A stretch of DNA of 64,000 nucleotides from Streptomyces sp. G-G2 (GCF_030063135.1 NZ_JASISO010000024.1:56999-120998), one strand, 5' to 3'; counted from the first letter of the stretch, positions 1-8,790 are shown. Notes: a model not told the origin generated them from the sequence alone. Made by a program: numbers and translations.

Positions 1-444
1 CACCATCCGGACGCGATGACGGCCGCGGATCCCGTGCGGGCGGTGCTCGCCCAGCAGTACGGGGCGATACCCAGCACCTCGTGGGACTGGCTGCTGGTCG
101 CCTCCCCCTACAGCCAGACCCCGTTGGAGACGCTCGGCAACGCGGGCGTCGGCGCCGCGCTCATCGGCGGCTTCGCGCTCCTCGCCCGGGGGGACCTCGC
201 CGCCCGGCTGCTGCGGCCGCTCACCGCGCTCGGCGCGATGGCGCTCAGTGTGTACGTCGTCCACGCGCTGGTGCTGGCCGGTCCGGCCAACGGCGCCGCG
301 TCCTGGACCGCGCTGGGCTCGTTCGCGGCCGTGGCCCTGGCCGCCGCCTGGGGCTGGCAGCGCGTCTGGGCCCGTTCGCCGCTGCGGCGCGGCCCGTTGG
401 AACACCTGCTCCGGCTGGCCAGCGCTCCCCGCGCCCGCGCCTGA
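1..444 (+). CDS. C-terminal part of a multi-pass membrane protein (DUF418/acyltransferase-like)
   Basis: The reading frame is open from the first base of the window, so the start lies upstream and only about 147 residues are visible. Three hydrophobic stretches can be seen, around AGVGAALIGGFALLA, LTALGAMALSVYVVHALVL and WTALGSFAAVALAAAWGW. They are followed by a short basic tail ending in RGPLEHLLRLAS. The last helix pair followed by a 'GPLEHLLR'-type motif is usual at the C-terminus of DUF418/DUF1624-type membrane proteins. These are related to integral membrane acyltransferases. Family assignment is inferred from the end only; substrate is unknown. Confidence 0.6.
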   Translation, partial: HHPDAMTAADPVRAVLAQQYGAIPSTSWDWLLVASPYSQTPLETLGNAGVGAALIGGFALLARGDLAARLLRPLTALGAMALSVYVVHALVLAGPANGAASWTALGSFAAVALAAAWGWQRVWARSPLRRGPLEHLLRLASAPRARA

Positions 445-552
445 CCCCGCGCCTGGGAACGGTCGGCCCGGGGGGGCGCACGAGGCGGGGCACGGCAGGC
501 GGAGGGCACGGGCGCGCGATGCGTCGCCAGTGCCACGCGCGCGGGGTCGTCC

Positions 553-565
553 TCACCCGTACGCG
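553..565 (+). promoter_or_regulatory. Conserved upstream element of the first lipoprotein paralog
   Basis: The 13-mer TCACCCGTACGCG begins exactly 58 bases before the ATG at 611. The identical 13-mer begins exactly 58 bases before the ATG of the paralogous gene at 30201. The stretch just before both ATGs is also alike (GGCA-GGTGG-GGG then ATGCAG). This is seen directly; a promoter or operator role is inferred from the conservation and fixed spacing. Confidence 0.45.
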
Positions 566-610
566 TGACGGTGGGCCGGGGCGGCCTCCCGGATGCGGCA
601 GGGTGGTGGG

Positions 611-1093
611 ATGCAGCTGCGCCGGGTACTGCCCCTGTCTCTTGCCGCGCTCCTCCTCGGTGCCGGGTGCACCGGTTGTGTGACCGTCACACCGGCCGCT
701 CCGGCCGTGCCGGGAGCGGACCGGGTGGCGGTCCTTACGCCCTCCCCGCTCCCGGCGCTGCCACTGGGGCGGGTGCCGCGAGGCCCGGAACCGGTGGCGC
801 CGCCCTCCGCGTCCTCCCCGCCGGACGGCGCGGCCCCGCCCGCGCCGCAGCAGCGACGGCCCGAGGGGGAGGACGGGGACGGCGCCGCGGAGTGGCGGGC
901 TCCGCACCGGTCCGGCCAGGCGCACGCCCCCGCTCCCGCCCCGGCGAAGGGCCGCGAGCCGCGCGCCCGGCCGCGACCCAGGGCCCGTACCGGGCCCGGG
1001 AGTTCGTACGACATGACCCCGCTGTGCGCGGCGGCGCGCGGCACGGTCTCCCCCGGCATCGCCTCGCTGTGCGCGGACAAGTACGGCCGCTGA
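611..1093 (+). CDS. Small secreted lipoprotein, paralog of the gene at 30201
   Basis: This 160-residue protein starts MQLRRVLPLSLAALLLGAGC, a short lipoprotein-type signal with a putative lipidated Cys20. The lipobox is slightly unusual (L-G-A-G-C). The mature part is a long Pro/Ala/Arg-rich low-complexity region with no fold I recognise. The C-terminus is different: about 24 residues in the pattern LCAAA-G-V-P----LC---Y-R, with two cysteines. That same signal and same C-terminus occur in the protein at 30201, so the two ends are conserved while the middle has diverged. ATG 611 is chosen over an upstream in-frame start because the paralog aligns from MQLRR. The function is unknown; a cell-surface spacer presenting a small C-terminal knob is an inference. 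Confidence 0.7.
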   Translation: MQLRRVLPLSLAALLLGAGCTGCVTVTPAAPAVPGADRVAVLTPSPLPALPLGRVPRGPEPVAPPSASSPPDGAAPPAPQQRRPEGEDGDGAAEWRAPHRSGQAHAPAPAPAKGREPRARPRPRARTGPGSSYDMTPLCAAARGTVSPGIASLCADKYGR

Positions 1094-1103
1094 AGCGGAC
1101 GTC

Positions 1104-1130
1104 CGGACCGATATTGGGTAGATCGGACCG
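1104..1130. promoter_or_regulatory. Possible operator or promoter upstream of the RNA-ligase operon
   Basis: Two direct copies of CGGACCG lie 20 bp apart (1104-1110 and 1124-1130), i.e. two helical turns. An inverted CCGAT-N9-ATCGG lies within them. The site ends about 50 bp before the ATG at 1179. The symmetry and position suggest a regulator site for the RNA-processing operon, but no known consensus is matched. Confidence 0.25.
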
Positions 1131-1178
1131 GTGCGGGTTCCTACAGTGGCGTGATCACGTCATCGACCGGAGCGGATC

Positions 1179-3044
1179 ATGCGCACCCACTATCCCCGCA
1201 CCCCCCATCTGCCCTGGTCCCCGGGCGCCACACCGGACGACATCCGGGCCGGTGACCTGTCGGGTCTGCCGGGGCTGACCGGATGCGAGGTGGTGGTCAC
1301 CGAGAAGCTCGACGGGGAGAACACCACCCTGTACCGCGACGCTCTGCACGCCCGCTCGCTCGACTCCGCCCACCATCCCTCGCGCGCCTGGGTGAAGGCC
1401 CTGCAGGGACGCATCGGCCCCCGCATACCGGCCGGCTGGCGGATTTGCGGGGAGAACCTCTACGCCCGCCACTCCCTGCCCTACGACGCGCTCGACAGCT
1501 GGTTCTACGGCTTCTCGGTGTGGGACGGCGACGCGTGCCTCGACTGGGACCGGACCGTACGGTTCCTGACCCGTCTCGGTGTGCCCGTGCCGCGCGTGCT
1601 GTGGCGGGGCGTCCTCGATCCGGCCGCCGAGCGCGCGCTGCGCAGGATGAAGCCGGACACCGAGCGCCAGGAGGGTTACGTCGTGCGCTCCGTGGCGGGC
1701 TTCGACCGTACGGCCTTCGCCGGGCACGTGGCCAAATGGGTGCGCGGGGGCCACGTACAGACCGGCACGCACTGGATGTTCGCGTCCGTGGTGGAGAACG
1801 GCCTCGGCCCGGCCGCCCCGTTGTGGGCGGTGCGCTCGGGCGCGGCTCCCGACGTACCGGCCCTGCGGGCGGCCGTAGGCGTACCCGATCTGGGCGACGC
1901 GGAAGCGGATCGGGCGGCCCCGGGCCGGGGCACGGGTCGGGGCACGGGTCGGGGCACGGAGAAGGTCACGGAGGCCGTCGCCGAGGCGGCGGCGCGGCTC
2001 GACGGGCTGGGGCGGACGGGGGACGCCCGGCTCTCCGGGGTGCTGGCGACGGCCCTGCACGGCGCGCACCGGGGTGACCTCGCACCGCGGTTGGCGGGGG
2101 CGCTCGGGGTGCCGTCGGCGCGCCGGGTGGCCGACCTCGTGGGGCTGTGGGGCCGGTTGCAGCGGCCGTTCCCCGACGCCGAGCGGCGGGAGGGGCTGGC
2201 CGCGATGACGGCGGCGGCCGATCTGGGGGTGCTGCACGCGGTGGCGGGGGCGCTCGCGGGGGCCCGCACGGACGCGGAGGCCGCCGGGGCGCGCGAGTGC
2301 GTGGAGTGGTCGGAGCTGTGCGCGCAGGAGGCGGGGCTGCTGGACGAGGCGCCGTACGCCGCCCTGCGTTCGGGGGTCCGGGAGGCGCTGGCCGGGGCCG
2401 GGCTGGGCGCGGAGGCTGCGGACCGGTGCTGGGCCGAGGCGTGGCAGGGGTGGGTCCGGGGCCGGACCGGCGGGGTCGAGGAGGCGGTGGCGGCGACCTG
2501 GCGGTGGCGGGGCGGGGAGTTCCCCCGGCTGATCCAGCTGGTCGGGCCCTCGGGCAGCGGGAAGAGCACCTTCGGGCGCGGCCTGGCCGGGGTGGACGCG
2601 TACGTCTCGCTGGACGACCTGCGGTCCGCGCGCGGGGAGCGTTCGGATCAGCGGGCCAATCCCGAGGTACTGCGGGAGGGGCTGGACCGGCTCGACGCGG
2701 CGCTCGCGGCGGGGGGCACGGTGGTGTGGGACGCCACGTCCCTGGTGCCCCGGCAGCGCGGGATGGTGGGCGCGGTGGCCCGCCGCCGTGACGCCCTGGT
2801 GACGCATGCGGTGGTCCTGGTCGACGGGGCGGAACTGGAGCGGCGCAACGGTTCGCGCGCGCATCCGGTGCCCGCGGACGTACTGGCCTCCCAGCGGCGC
2901 CGGTTCAGTCCGCCGTTCCCCGGTCACGCGCACCGGACCTGGTATGTCGGTGCGAGCGGCACGGTCGAGGACGCGGCGGGCACACTCATGGGCGGGGACG
3001 GTGACGACCAGGGTGACGGCGGCAGCGACGGCGGGGTGGCGTGA
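1179..3044 (+). CDS. Bifunctional RNA ligase / polynucleotide-kinase-type ATPase
   Basis: This 621-residue protein has two nucleic-acid end-processing domains. The N-terminal ~250 residues form an RNA-ligase-type nucleotidyltransferase. Motif I is EKLDGEN with the predicted AMP-accepting Lys43, followed by motif III/IIIa-like WRICGENLYA and FYGFSVWD, motif IV EGYVVRS and motif V AKWVRG. The middle is helical and Ala/Glu-rich, with a short GRGT tandem repeat near residues 248-259. The C-terminal domain starts with a P-loop, GPSGSGKST (residues 456-464), followed by SLDDLR, an Asp-Ala-Thr motif in VVWDATS and R-rich lid residues. This is the arrangement of Pnkp-type 5'-OH polynucleotide kinases. 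The stop overlaps the start of the next gene (GTGATG), so the two are translationally coupled. Predicted role: phosphorylate 5'-OH RNA ends and seal them. The exact substrate is unknown. Confidence 0.85.
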   Translation: MRTHYPRTPHLPWSPGATPDDIRAGDLSGLPGLTGCEVVVTEKLDGENTTLYRDALHARSLDSAHHPSRAWVKALQGRIGPRIPAGWRICGENLYARHSLPYDALDSWFYGFSVWDGDACLDWDRTVRFLTRLGVPVPRVLWRGVLDPAAERALRRMKPDTERQEGYVVRSVAGFDRTAFAGHVAKWVRGGHVQTGTHWMFASVVENGLGPAAPLWAVRSGAAPDVPALRAAVGVPDLGDAEADRAAPGRGTGRGTGRGTEKVTEAVAEAAARLDGLGRTGDARLSGVLATALHGAHRGDLAPRLAGALGVPSARRVADLVGLWGRLQRPFPDAERREGLAAMTAAADLGVLHAVAGALAGARTDAEAAGARECVEWSELCAQEAGLLDEAPYAALRSGVREALAGAGLGAEAADRCWAEAWQGWVRGRTGGVEEAVAATWRWRGGEFPRLIQLVGPSGSGKSTFGRGLAGVDAYVSLDDLRSARGERSDQRANPEVLREGLDRLDAALAAGGTVVWDATSLVPRQRGMVGAVARRRDALVTHAVVLVDGAELERRNGSRAHPVPADVLASQRRRFSPPFPGHAHRTWYVGASGTVEDAAGTLMGGDGDDQGDGGSDGGVA

Positions 3045-6000
3045 TGCGGACCAGTGAAGAGCTGTACCACCAGGTCCGCTGGGACCCCCGGTTCGATCCC
3101 GCGCGGTTCGTGCTGGGCCTGCTCCAGCGCGGGGCCGGGCCGAAACGGGTCGCACTGCCGTCCTTCGTACCCGGCGGGGACATTCCCTGGCACCGGGTGC
3201 TGTTCATCGAGGCGGACGGCGAGCTGGTGTGGGACCGGGCCACCGGCGTGGACCGGGTCGAGTCCTCGGGGGCGGGGCGGGCGCGCGCCCCCCGGCTGCT
3301 GCGCGCGCCGTTCTTCACGGCGCGCACGCCGCACGTCTGGGATCCGGCGCGCGGCTGGGTCCCGGCCGAGGACGGCGTGCGCCCGGCGCCCGCGCCCGCT
3401 TCGGGCCGGGTGCGGCTGCTGACGTGGAACACGCTGTGGGACCGCTATGACGGACCGCTCATCGAGACCGCGCGGCGACGCCCGCTGCTGCTGGCCGAGC
3501 TGGCGGCGGCCGACGCCGATGTGATCGCCCTCCAGGAGGTCGAACGGCCGCTGCTGGAGCAGCTCATGGCGCAGCCCTGGGTACGGGCCTCCTACACGCT
3601 GGGGACGGAGCCGGGCGGGCGGGACGTGGCCGACAGCGGTCTGCTGCTGCTCAGCCGGATTCCGGTCCGGGAGGCGGGCGTGCACTTCCTGGCTCCGCAC
3701 AAGGCGGTCACGGCCGTCACGGTGGACACGGTGGCGGGGCCCCTCGTGGTCGCCGCCACCCATCTCAGCAGCGACCACTCCGAGAACGGCGCGGGGCGTC
3801 GGCGTACCGAACTGGCTTCGCTCGCACGGGGGTTGGCCGGGGTCGACGGTGACGTGGTGCTGCTGGGCGACTTCAACGACGCGCGCGGGGGCGCCGAGGG
3901 GCCCGCCGCGGTGCTGGGGCTGCGGGACGCGTGGGCCGACGTGCACGGGGAGGCGGACGCGACGCCGACCTTCGACCCCGCGGTCAACCCGCTGGCCGCG
4001 GTCGGATCGCGGACCGGTCTCGGCGCGCGCCTGGACCGGATCCTGCTGCGGGGCGGGGCGCGGGTGGCCGGAGCGGGACTGCTCGGGGACCGACCCGCCA
4101 CCGCCGACGGCCTGTTCGTCTCCGATCACTTCGGGGTGGCGGCGGAACTGGACCTCCACGCGGGCCCCCCTGCCGACCCGCTCGACCCGCTCGACGTACA
4201 CGGCGTACTTGACGTACGCGGCGTACTCGACGTACTCGACGTACCGGCGACGGCGCGGACGGCTGTCGCGTGGCTTCCGCCGCGGGAACTGTGGCCCGCT
4301 GTGCAGGATTCGCGCCGAGAACTCGATCCGGGGGTGGACCGCTGGCCGCCGCACGTGAACCTGCTGTTCGGGTTCGTACCGGAGTCCTCGTTCGAGCGGG
4401 CCGCCGAACTCCTGGCGGTGGCGGCCGCGGAGCTACCCGCCTTCACCGCGCGCCTGGGCGGGGTGCACGGCTTCGGACACCGTGAGGAGGCGGCGGTGTG
4501 GCTGGACCCGGCGGCGGACGGCGAGGAACCGTGGCAGGAGCTGCGGGCCGCGCTGACGCGCAGGTTCCCGTCCTGCCGGGGCCGCGCCGGGGGCTCCACC
4601 CCGCACCTGACCCTGGGCCGCGCCACGAACCCCGAAGCCGCGACGGCGTCCTGCACGGACCGTCTCGCGCGGACCCCGGGGATCGCGACGCCGATCCGGG
4701 TAGGGCAACTGACCGTGCTGTCCCGCCGAGGCGACGAACCGATGCGGCCGCGCTTCACCGTCGACCTGGGCACCGGCCGGGTCCGCTGGCTCCCGGAGAC
4801 CGGTGCCGCCGGGGCGGCAGCCGGGACCGTACAGGCGGCCCCGGCTGCGGACGGCGGTGCCGGAGGCACGGAAACGGTGGTCGCGGGCCCAGATCCGCGC
4901 TCCGAGCACGCGGGGGCGGGAGCCTGTGACGGCCCCGACGCACCCAGCAGCTCCGACGACCTCGGCGGCGCGGTCGCGGCGGTCGTCCGGCGGCTGGTTC
5001 TGGCGCTGCCCGAAGGGGTGGTGGAGGTCGTCGGGTCACGGCGGATCGGGGGTGCGCTGGCCGGGGCCGATCTGGACCTGGTCGTGGCGTTGCCGGGGCG
5101 GGTGGATCCGACGTGGCTGCGCGCGCGGGTGCTGGGCGCGCTGCCCGAGGCGGAGGGGCTGCGTGAGGTGCGCGGGGCCCGGGTGCCCGGGCTGCGGCTG
5201 CGGGTCGGCGCTCTGCGCGTGGACCTGGCGGCCGTGGGTACCGGCTCGGTGGCTCCCGTCGAGGCGCTCGCGCACGGGGCGGGCCTGGACGAGGCCGCGG
5301 CGATCGCGCTGAGCGCGGTGAGTGACGCGCGGGCGCTGCGCGCGGCGGTGGACCCGGCGCACCACCCCGCCTTCGCGGAGCTGGCCCGCCGGGTCAAGGC
5401 CTGGGCGCGGGCCCGGGGTCTGGACTCCGCCCCGTTCGGCGGTCTCCCGGGCCTGGCCTGGACCCTCCTCGCAGCCCGCACCACCGCCCGTGGCGCCGGC
5501 GCCGCCGCGCTCGCCGCCTCGGCCGGTCCCCCCGCGGTGTCGGCCTCGGCCGGTCCCGTCGGTCCCGCCACCTTCGTTCGTCCCGCCGGTCCCGTCGGTC
5601 CCGCCACCTTCGTTCGTCCCGCGGGTCCCGTCGGTCCCGCCACCTTCGTTCGTCCCGCCGGTCCCGTCGGTCCCGCCCCCTTCGTCGGCGCCGCCGCCCC
5701 GGCCGCTCCCACTCCCGACGCCCTGCTGCGGGAGTTCTTCGGCAGCTGGGCCGCATGGGACTGGCGGCAACCCGTGCGCCTGGGCGGCGACGGTGCGCAG
5801 GGCCCGGCCGAGGGGAGCGCGCAGGCTCCCCTCACGGTGCTGACCCCCTCCGCGCCGGTGCGTACCTGCACCGCCCAGGTCGGCCCCGGCTTCCGCGATC
5901 TGCTGGTGCGGGAGTTGTACCGGGCCTGGGAGATCACCGGGAGCGGGCCCGGGCCCTGGCCCGCGCTGTACGAAGCGCCGCCGTTGCACCGGCGGCACGC

Positions 6001-6304
6001 GGCGTGGGCGGTGGTGGACGTACGGGCTTCGGGTTCCCCGGAGTTCGAGGAGACCCTGGGCCGGGTCCGGGGCCGGATGCGGGCCCTGCTGACCGCGCTG
6101 GAGGAGGCGGGCGCGGCGGACGCGCACGCCTGGCCGCGCCCCGTCGCGTCCGGACCGTGCTCCACCCGGTACGCGATCGGCCTGGGCGCGGCCCCGCTCG
6201 ACGCGGCCCGGCTCGCCGCCGTCGCCGCCCCCTGGACGGCGGGGCTGGGGGGCGTCGCGGTGGAGTGGGCAGTGGGCGGCGACGTCCCCACACCGGACAA
6301 GTAG
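3041..6304 (+). CDS. Multidomain RNA-end-processing protein: MJ1316 (DUF504), EEP phosphoesterase, 2H phosphoesterase, poly(A)-polymerase-like NTase
   Basis: This 1,087-residue protein joins four domains. Residues 1-75 match the MJ1316/DUF504 RNA-binding domain (EELYHQVRWDP, PWHRVLFI). Residues ~124-372 are an endonuclease/exonuclease/phosphatase domain (LTWNTLWD, LQEVE, GDFND, SDHFG). Residues ~400-575 are a 2H phosphoesterase of the 2'-5' RNA ligase type, with the paired motifs HVNLLFGF and HLTLGRA. Residues ~640-1085 resemble eukaryotic poly(A) polymerase: an NTase signature GSRRIGGALAGADLDLVVAL (~664), the helical central motif VKAWARARGLDSAPFGGLPG, then FFGSWAAWDWRQPV and LTVLTPSAPV. A Pro/Gly-rich repeat (residues ~838-885) interrupts the central region. 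Start is GTG 3041 or ATG 3044. Together with the ligase-kinase upstream it could remove or heal 2',3'-cyclic phosphates, add nucleotides and reseal RNA; this is inference. Confidence 0.85.
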   Translation: MMRTSEELYHQVRWDPRFDPARFVLGLLQRGAGPKRVALPSFVPGGDIPWHRVLFIEADGELVWDRATGVDRVESSGAGRARAPRLLRAPFFTARTPHVWDPARGWVPAEDGVRPAPAPASGRVRLLTWNTLWDRYDGPLIETARRRPLLLAELAAADADVIALQEVERPLLEQLMAQPWVRASYTLGTEPGGRDVADSGLLLLSRIPVREAGVHFLAPHKAVTAVTVDTVAGPLVVAATHLSSDHSENGAGRRRTELASLARGLAGVDGDVVLLGDFNDARGGAEGPAAVLGLRDAWADVHGEADATPTFDPAVNPLAAVGSRTGLGARLDRILLRGGARVAGAGLLGDRPATADGLFVSDHFGVAAELDLHAGPPADPLDPLDVHGVLDVRGVLDVLDVPATARTAVAWLPPRELWPAVQDSRRELDPGVDRWPPHVNLLFGFVPESSFERAAELLAVAAAELPAFTARLGGVHGFGHREEAAVWLDPAADGEEPWQELRAALTRRFPSCRGRAGGSTPHLTLGRATNPEAATASCTDRLARTPGIATPIRVGQLTVLSRRGDEPMRPRFTVDLGTGRVRWLPETGAAGAAAGTVQAAPAADGGAGGTETVVAGPDPRSEHAGAGACDGPDAPSSSDDLGGAVAAVVRRLVLALPEGVVEVVGSRRIGGALAGADLDLVVALPGRVDPTWLRARVLGALPEAEGLREVRGARVPGLRLRVGALRVDLAAVGTGSVAPVEALAHGAGLDEAAAIALSAVSDARALRAAVDPAHHPAFAELARRVKAWARARGLDSAPFGGLPGLAWTLLAARTTARGAGAAALAASAGPPAVSASAGPVGPATFVRPAGPVGPATFVRPAGPVGPATFVRPAGPVGPAPFVGAAAPAAPTPDALLREFFGSWAAWDWRQPVRLGGDGAQGPAEGSAQAPLTVLTPSAPVRTCTAQVGPGFRDLLVRELYRAWEITGSGPGPWPALYEAPPLHRRHAAWAVVDVRASGSPEFEETLGRVRGRMRALLTALEEAGAADAHAWPRPVASGPCSTRYAIGLGAAPLDAARLAAVAAPWTAGLGGVAVEWAVGGDVPTPDK
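5552..5695 (+). repeat. Four tandem 36-bp units inside the MJ1316-EEP-2H-PAP gene
   Basis: Units begin at 5552, 5588, 5624 and 5660. The first three are nearly identical; the last is diverged. Each encodes GPVGPATFVRPA (12 residues), so copy-number change keeps the reading frame. The repeat lies between the central PAP-like helices and the FFGSWAAWDW motif. It is likely a flexible, length-variable linker. Confidence 0.9.
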
Positions 6305-6308
6305 CGAA

Positions 6309-6338
6309 GGCACTGTCCCCCAGGAAGGGGACAGTGCC
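6309..6338 (+). terminator. Hairpin terminator after the RNA-processing operon
   Basis: A perfect 12-bp stem (GGCACTGTCCCC, loop CAGGAA, GGGGACAGTGCC) starts 5 bases after the stop at 6304. There is no U-tract, as is common in Streptomyces. Confidence 0.8.
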
Positions 6339-6612
6339 GCCATTTCCCGAACACAGGGTGCACAGCGGACCTCCCGGGTGTCCTCGGGGCACGGTCGGAC
6401 GGAGCGGTTGGAAGCCTCAGCCAATCGCCCGTGACTTTTTTCGTCAATACTTTTCACAAGGATTGAAGAAACCCCAAGTTCACAGGCCTGCCACTGATTT
6501 GACGCATGGACGGATCTTCAGTTCATGAACGCTGAACCTCTTGACGGCCCCCCTCGGGGGCAGTTCACTCACGCTTCGATCCCCCCGGATCCCCGACGTC
6601 AGGAGTACCCCC
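6339..6612 (+). promoter_or_regulatory. Non-coding leader/promoter region of the secreted beta-helix gene
   Basis: This is the rest of a 308-bp gene-free gap. An unusually AT-rich patch (6431-6475, GTGACTTTTTTCGTCAATAC onward) suggests a promoter. A 10-bp palindrome GTTCATGAAC lies at 6521-6530 and is flanked by TTCAG and CTGAA, so a repressor could bind there. The sequence AGGAG at 6601 is the ribosome-binding site for ATG 6613. No clear -35/-10 pair can be assigned. Confidence 0.4.
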
Positions 6613-8769
6613 ATGCGATTGCTCTCCGACCGGCCACCGCGGCTCACCGCGTCGGCGCTCGCCACCGCGCTGGTCGCGGCCCTGCTGATGCTGCTTCCCG
6701 GGACCGCCGCCCAGGCGGCCCCGACGCTGCTCTCCCAGGGCAAGCCCGCGACCGCCTCCAGCATCGAGGGCGCGGGCACCCCGGCGGGCGCCGCCGTGGA
6801 CGGTGACAACAACACCCGTTGGTCGAGCCAGTTCGCCGATCCGCAGTGGATACAAGTGGACCTCGGCACCCCCGCCCAGGTCAGCCAGGTCGTGCTGCGC
6901 TGGGAGACGGCGTACGCGAAGGCGTACCGGGTCGAGCTGTCCACCGACGGCGCCAGCTGGAACACCGCGTACTCCACCGCCGCGAGCACCGGTGGGGTCC
7001 AGACCCACGACATCACCGGGACGGCCCGTTACGTCCGGGTGTACGGAACCCAGCGCGCCACCGGATACGGCTACTCCCTCTTCGAGTTCCAGGTCTACGG
7101 CACCACCGGCGGCGGTCCGACCCTGCCCGGCGGCGGCGACCTCGGCCCCAACGTGATCGTCTTCGATCCGTCGACACCGAACATCCAGACCAAGCTGGAC
7201 GACGTCTTCAGGCAGCAGGAGTCGGCCCAGTTCGGCTCCGGCCGCTACCAGTTCCTTTTCAAGCCGGGTACCTACAACGGCCTCAACGCCCAGATCGGCT
7301 TCTACACCTCGATCTCGGGCCTCGGCCTGAACCCGGACGACACCACCATCAACGGTGACGTGACCGTGGACGCGGGCTGGTTCGGCGGCAACGCCACCCA
7401 GAACTTCTGGCGGTCGGCGGAGAACCTGGCGCTCAACCCGGTCAACGGCACCGACCGCTGGGCCGTCTCCCAGGCCGCGCCGTTCCGCCGGATGCACGTC
7501 AAGGGCGGACTCAACCTCGCCCCCGACGGCTACGGTTGGGCGTCCGGCGGGTACATCGCCGACTCGAAGATCGACGGTCAGGTCGGCAACTACTCGCAAC
7601 AGCAGTGGTACACCCGGGACAGCTCGATCGGCGGTTGGTCCAACTCGGTCTGGAACCAGGTGTTCTCGGGCGTGCAGGGCGCGCCCGCCCAGGGCTTCCC
7701 CGACCCGCGCTACACCACCCTGGACACCACGCCCGTCTCCCGCGAGAAGCCCTTCCTCTACCTGGACGGGTCGGAGTACAAGGTGTTCGTGCCCGCCAAG
7801 CGCGTGAACGCGCGCGGCACCTCATGGGGCAACGGCACGCCGCAGGGGACCTCGATCCCGCTCAGCCAGTTCTACGTGGTCAAGCCGGGCGCGAGCGCGG
7901 CGACGATCAACCAGGCGCTGGCCCAGGGTCTGCACCTGCTCTTCACCCCCGGCGTCTACCACGTGAACCAGACGATCCAGGTCAACCGCCCCGACACGGT
8001 GGTGCTGGGCCTCGGCCTCGCCACGATCGTGCCGGACAACGGCGTGACCGCGATGAAGGTCGCCGACGTGGACGGGGTCAAGCTCGCGGGCTTCCTCATC
8101 GACGCGGGCACCGTCAACTCGCCCAGTCTGCTGGAGGTCGGCCCGGCCGGTACCACCACGGACCACGCGGCGAACCCGACCACCGTCCAGGACGTTTTCA
8201 TCCGGGTCGGCGGCGCGGGCGCGGGCAAGGCCACGGCGGGCATGGTCATCAACAACCGCAGCACGATCGTCGACCACACCTGGATCTGGCGCGCCGACCA
8301 CGGCGACGGGGTGGGCTGGGAGACCAACCGCTCCGACTACGGCTTCCGGGTCAACGGCGCCGATGTCCTCGCCACCGGTCTGTTCGTCGAGCACTTCAAC
8401 AAGTACGACGTGGAGTGGAACGGCGACCGCGGCCGCACGATCTTCTTCCAGAACGAGAAGGCGTACGACGCCCCCAACCAGGCCGCCGTGCAGAACGGCT
8501 CGGTCAAGGGCTTCGCGGCCTACAAGGTCGCGGACTCGGTGACCACCCACGAGGGCTGGGGCCTGGGCAGCTACTGCTACTACAACGTCGACCCGACGAT
8601 CCGTCAGGACCACGGTTTCGAGGTCCCGGTGACGCCGGGCGTGAAGTTCCACGACCTGCTCGTGGTCTCCCTCGGCGGCCAGGGCCAGTACGAGCACGTC
8701 ATCAACAACACGGGCGCCCCGACGTCGGGTACGTCGACCACCCCGTCCACCGTCGTCTCGTTCCCCTGA
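6613..8769 (+). CDS. Secreted F5/8-type (CBM32) plus right-handed beta-helix protein
   Basis: This 718-residue protein has a classical Sec signal (about residues 1-35, ending AAQAAP). Residues ~38-170 are a discoidin/CBM32 carbohydrate-binding domain (GNNTRWSSQFADPQWIQVDLG-type core, ending GYGYSLFEFQVYG). A Gly/Pro linker follows, then a ~520-residue repetitive beta-strand region (LFKPGTYNG, HLLFTPGVYHVNQTIQV, TTINGDVTV) typical of right-handed beta-helix polysaccharide-active proteins. Homologs are often labelled 'coagulation factor 5/8 type' or, misleadingly, adenylyl cyclase. ATG 6613 has AGGAG seven bases upstream; the upstream in-frame start lacks a signal peptide. It is the first of three secreted genes in a row. 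The substrate is unknown; a GH55- or pectate-lyase-like fold is an inference. Confidence 0.8.
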   Translation: MRLLSDRPPRLTASALATALVAALLMLLPGTAAQAAPTLLSQGKPATASSIEGAGTPAGAAVDGDNNTRWSSQFADPQWIQVDLGTPAQVSQVVLRWETAYAKAYRVELSTDGASWNTAYSTAASTGGVQTHDITGTARYVRVYGTQRATGYGYSLFEFQVYGTTGGGPTLPGGGDLGPNVIVFDPSTPNIQTKLDDVFRQQESAQFGSGRYQFLFKPGTYNGLNAQIGFYTSISGLGLNPDDTTINGDVTVDAGWFGGNATQNFWRSAENLALNPVNGTDRWAVSQAAPFRRMHVKGGLNLAPDGYGWASGGYIADSKIDGQVGNYSQQQWYTRDSSIGGWSNSVWNQVFSGVQGAPAQGFPDPRYTTLDTTPVSREKPFLYLDGSEYKVFVPAKRVNARGTSWGNGTPQGTSIPLSQFYVVKPGASAATINQALAQGLHLLFTPGVYHVNQTIQVNRPDTVVLGLGLATIVPDNGVTAMKVADVDGVKLAGFLIDAGTVNSPSLLEVGPAGTTTDHAANPTTVQDVFIRVGGAGAGKATAGMVINNRSTIVDHTWIWRADHGDGVGWETNRSDYGFRVNGADVLATGLFVEHFNKYDVEWNGDRGRTIFFQNEKAYDAPNQAAVQNGSVKGFAAYKVADSVTTHEGWGLGSYCYYNVDPTIRQDHGFEVPVTPGVKFHDLLVVSLGGQGQYEHVINNTGAPTSGTSTTPSTVVSFP

Positions 8770-8790
8770 TCCACCCCTGACCCCCGCAGG

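Noticed and set aside
5552..5695. CRISPR array
   Set aside because: Units are contiguous and coding, with no unique spacers.
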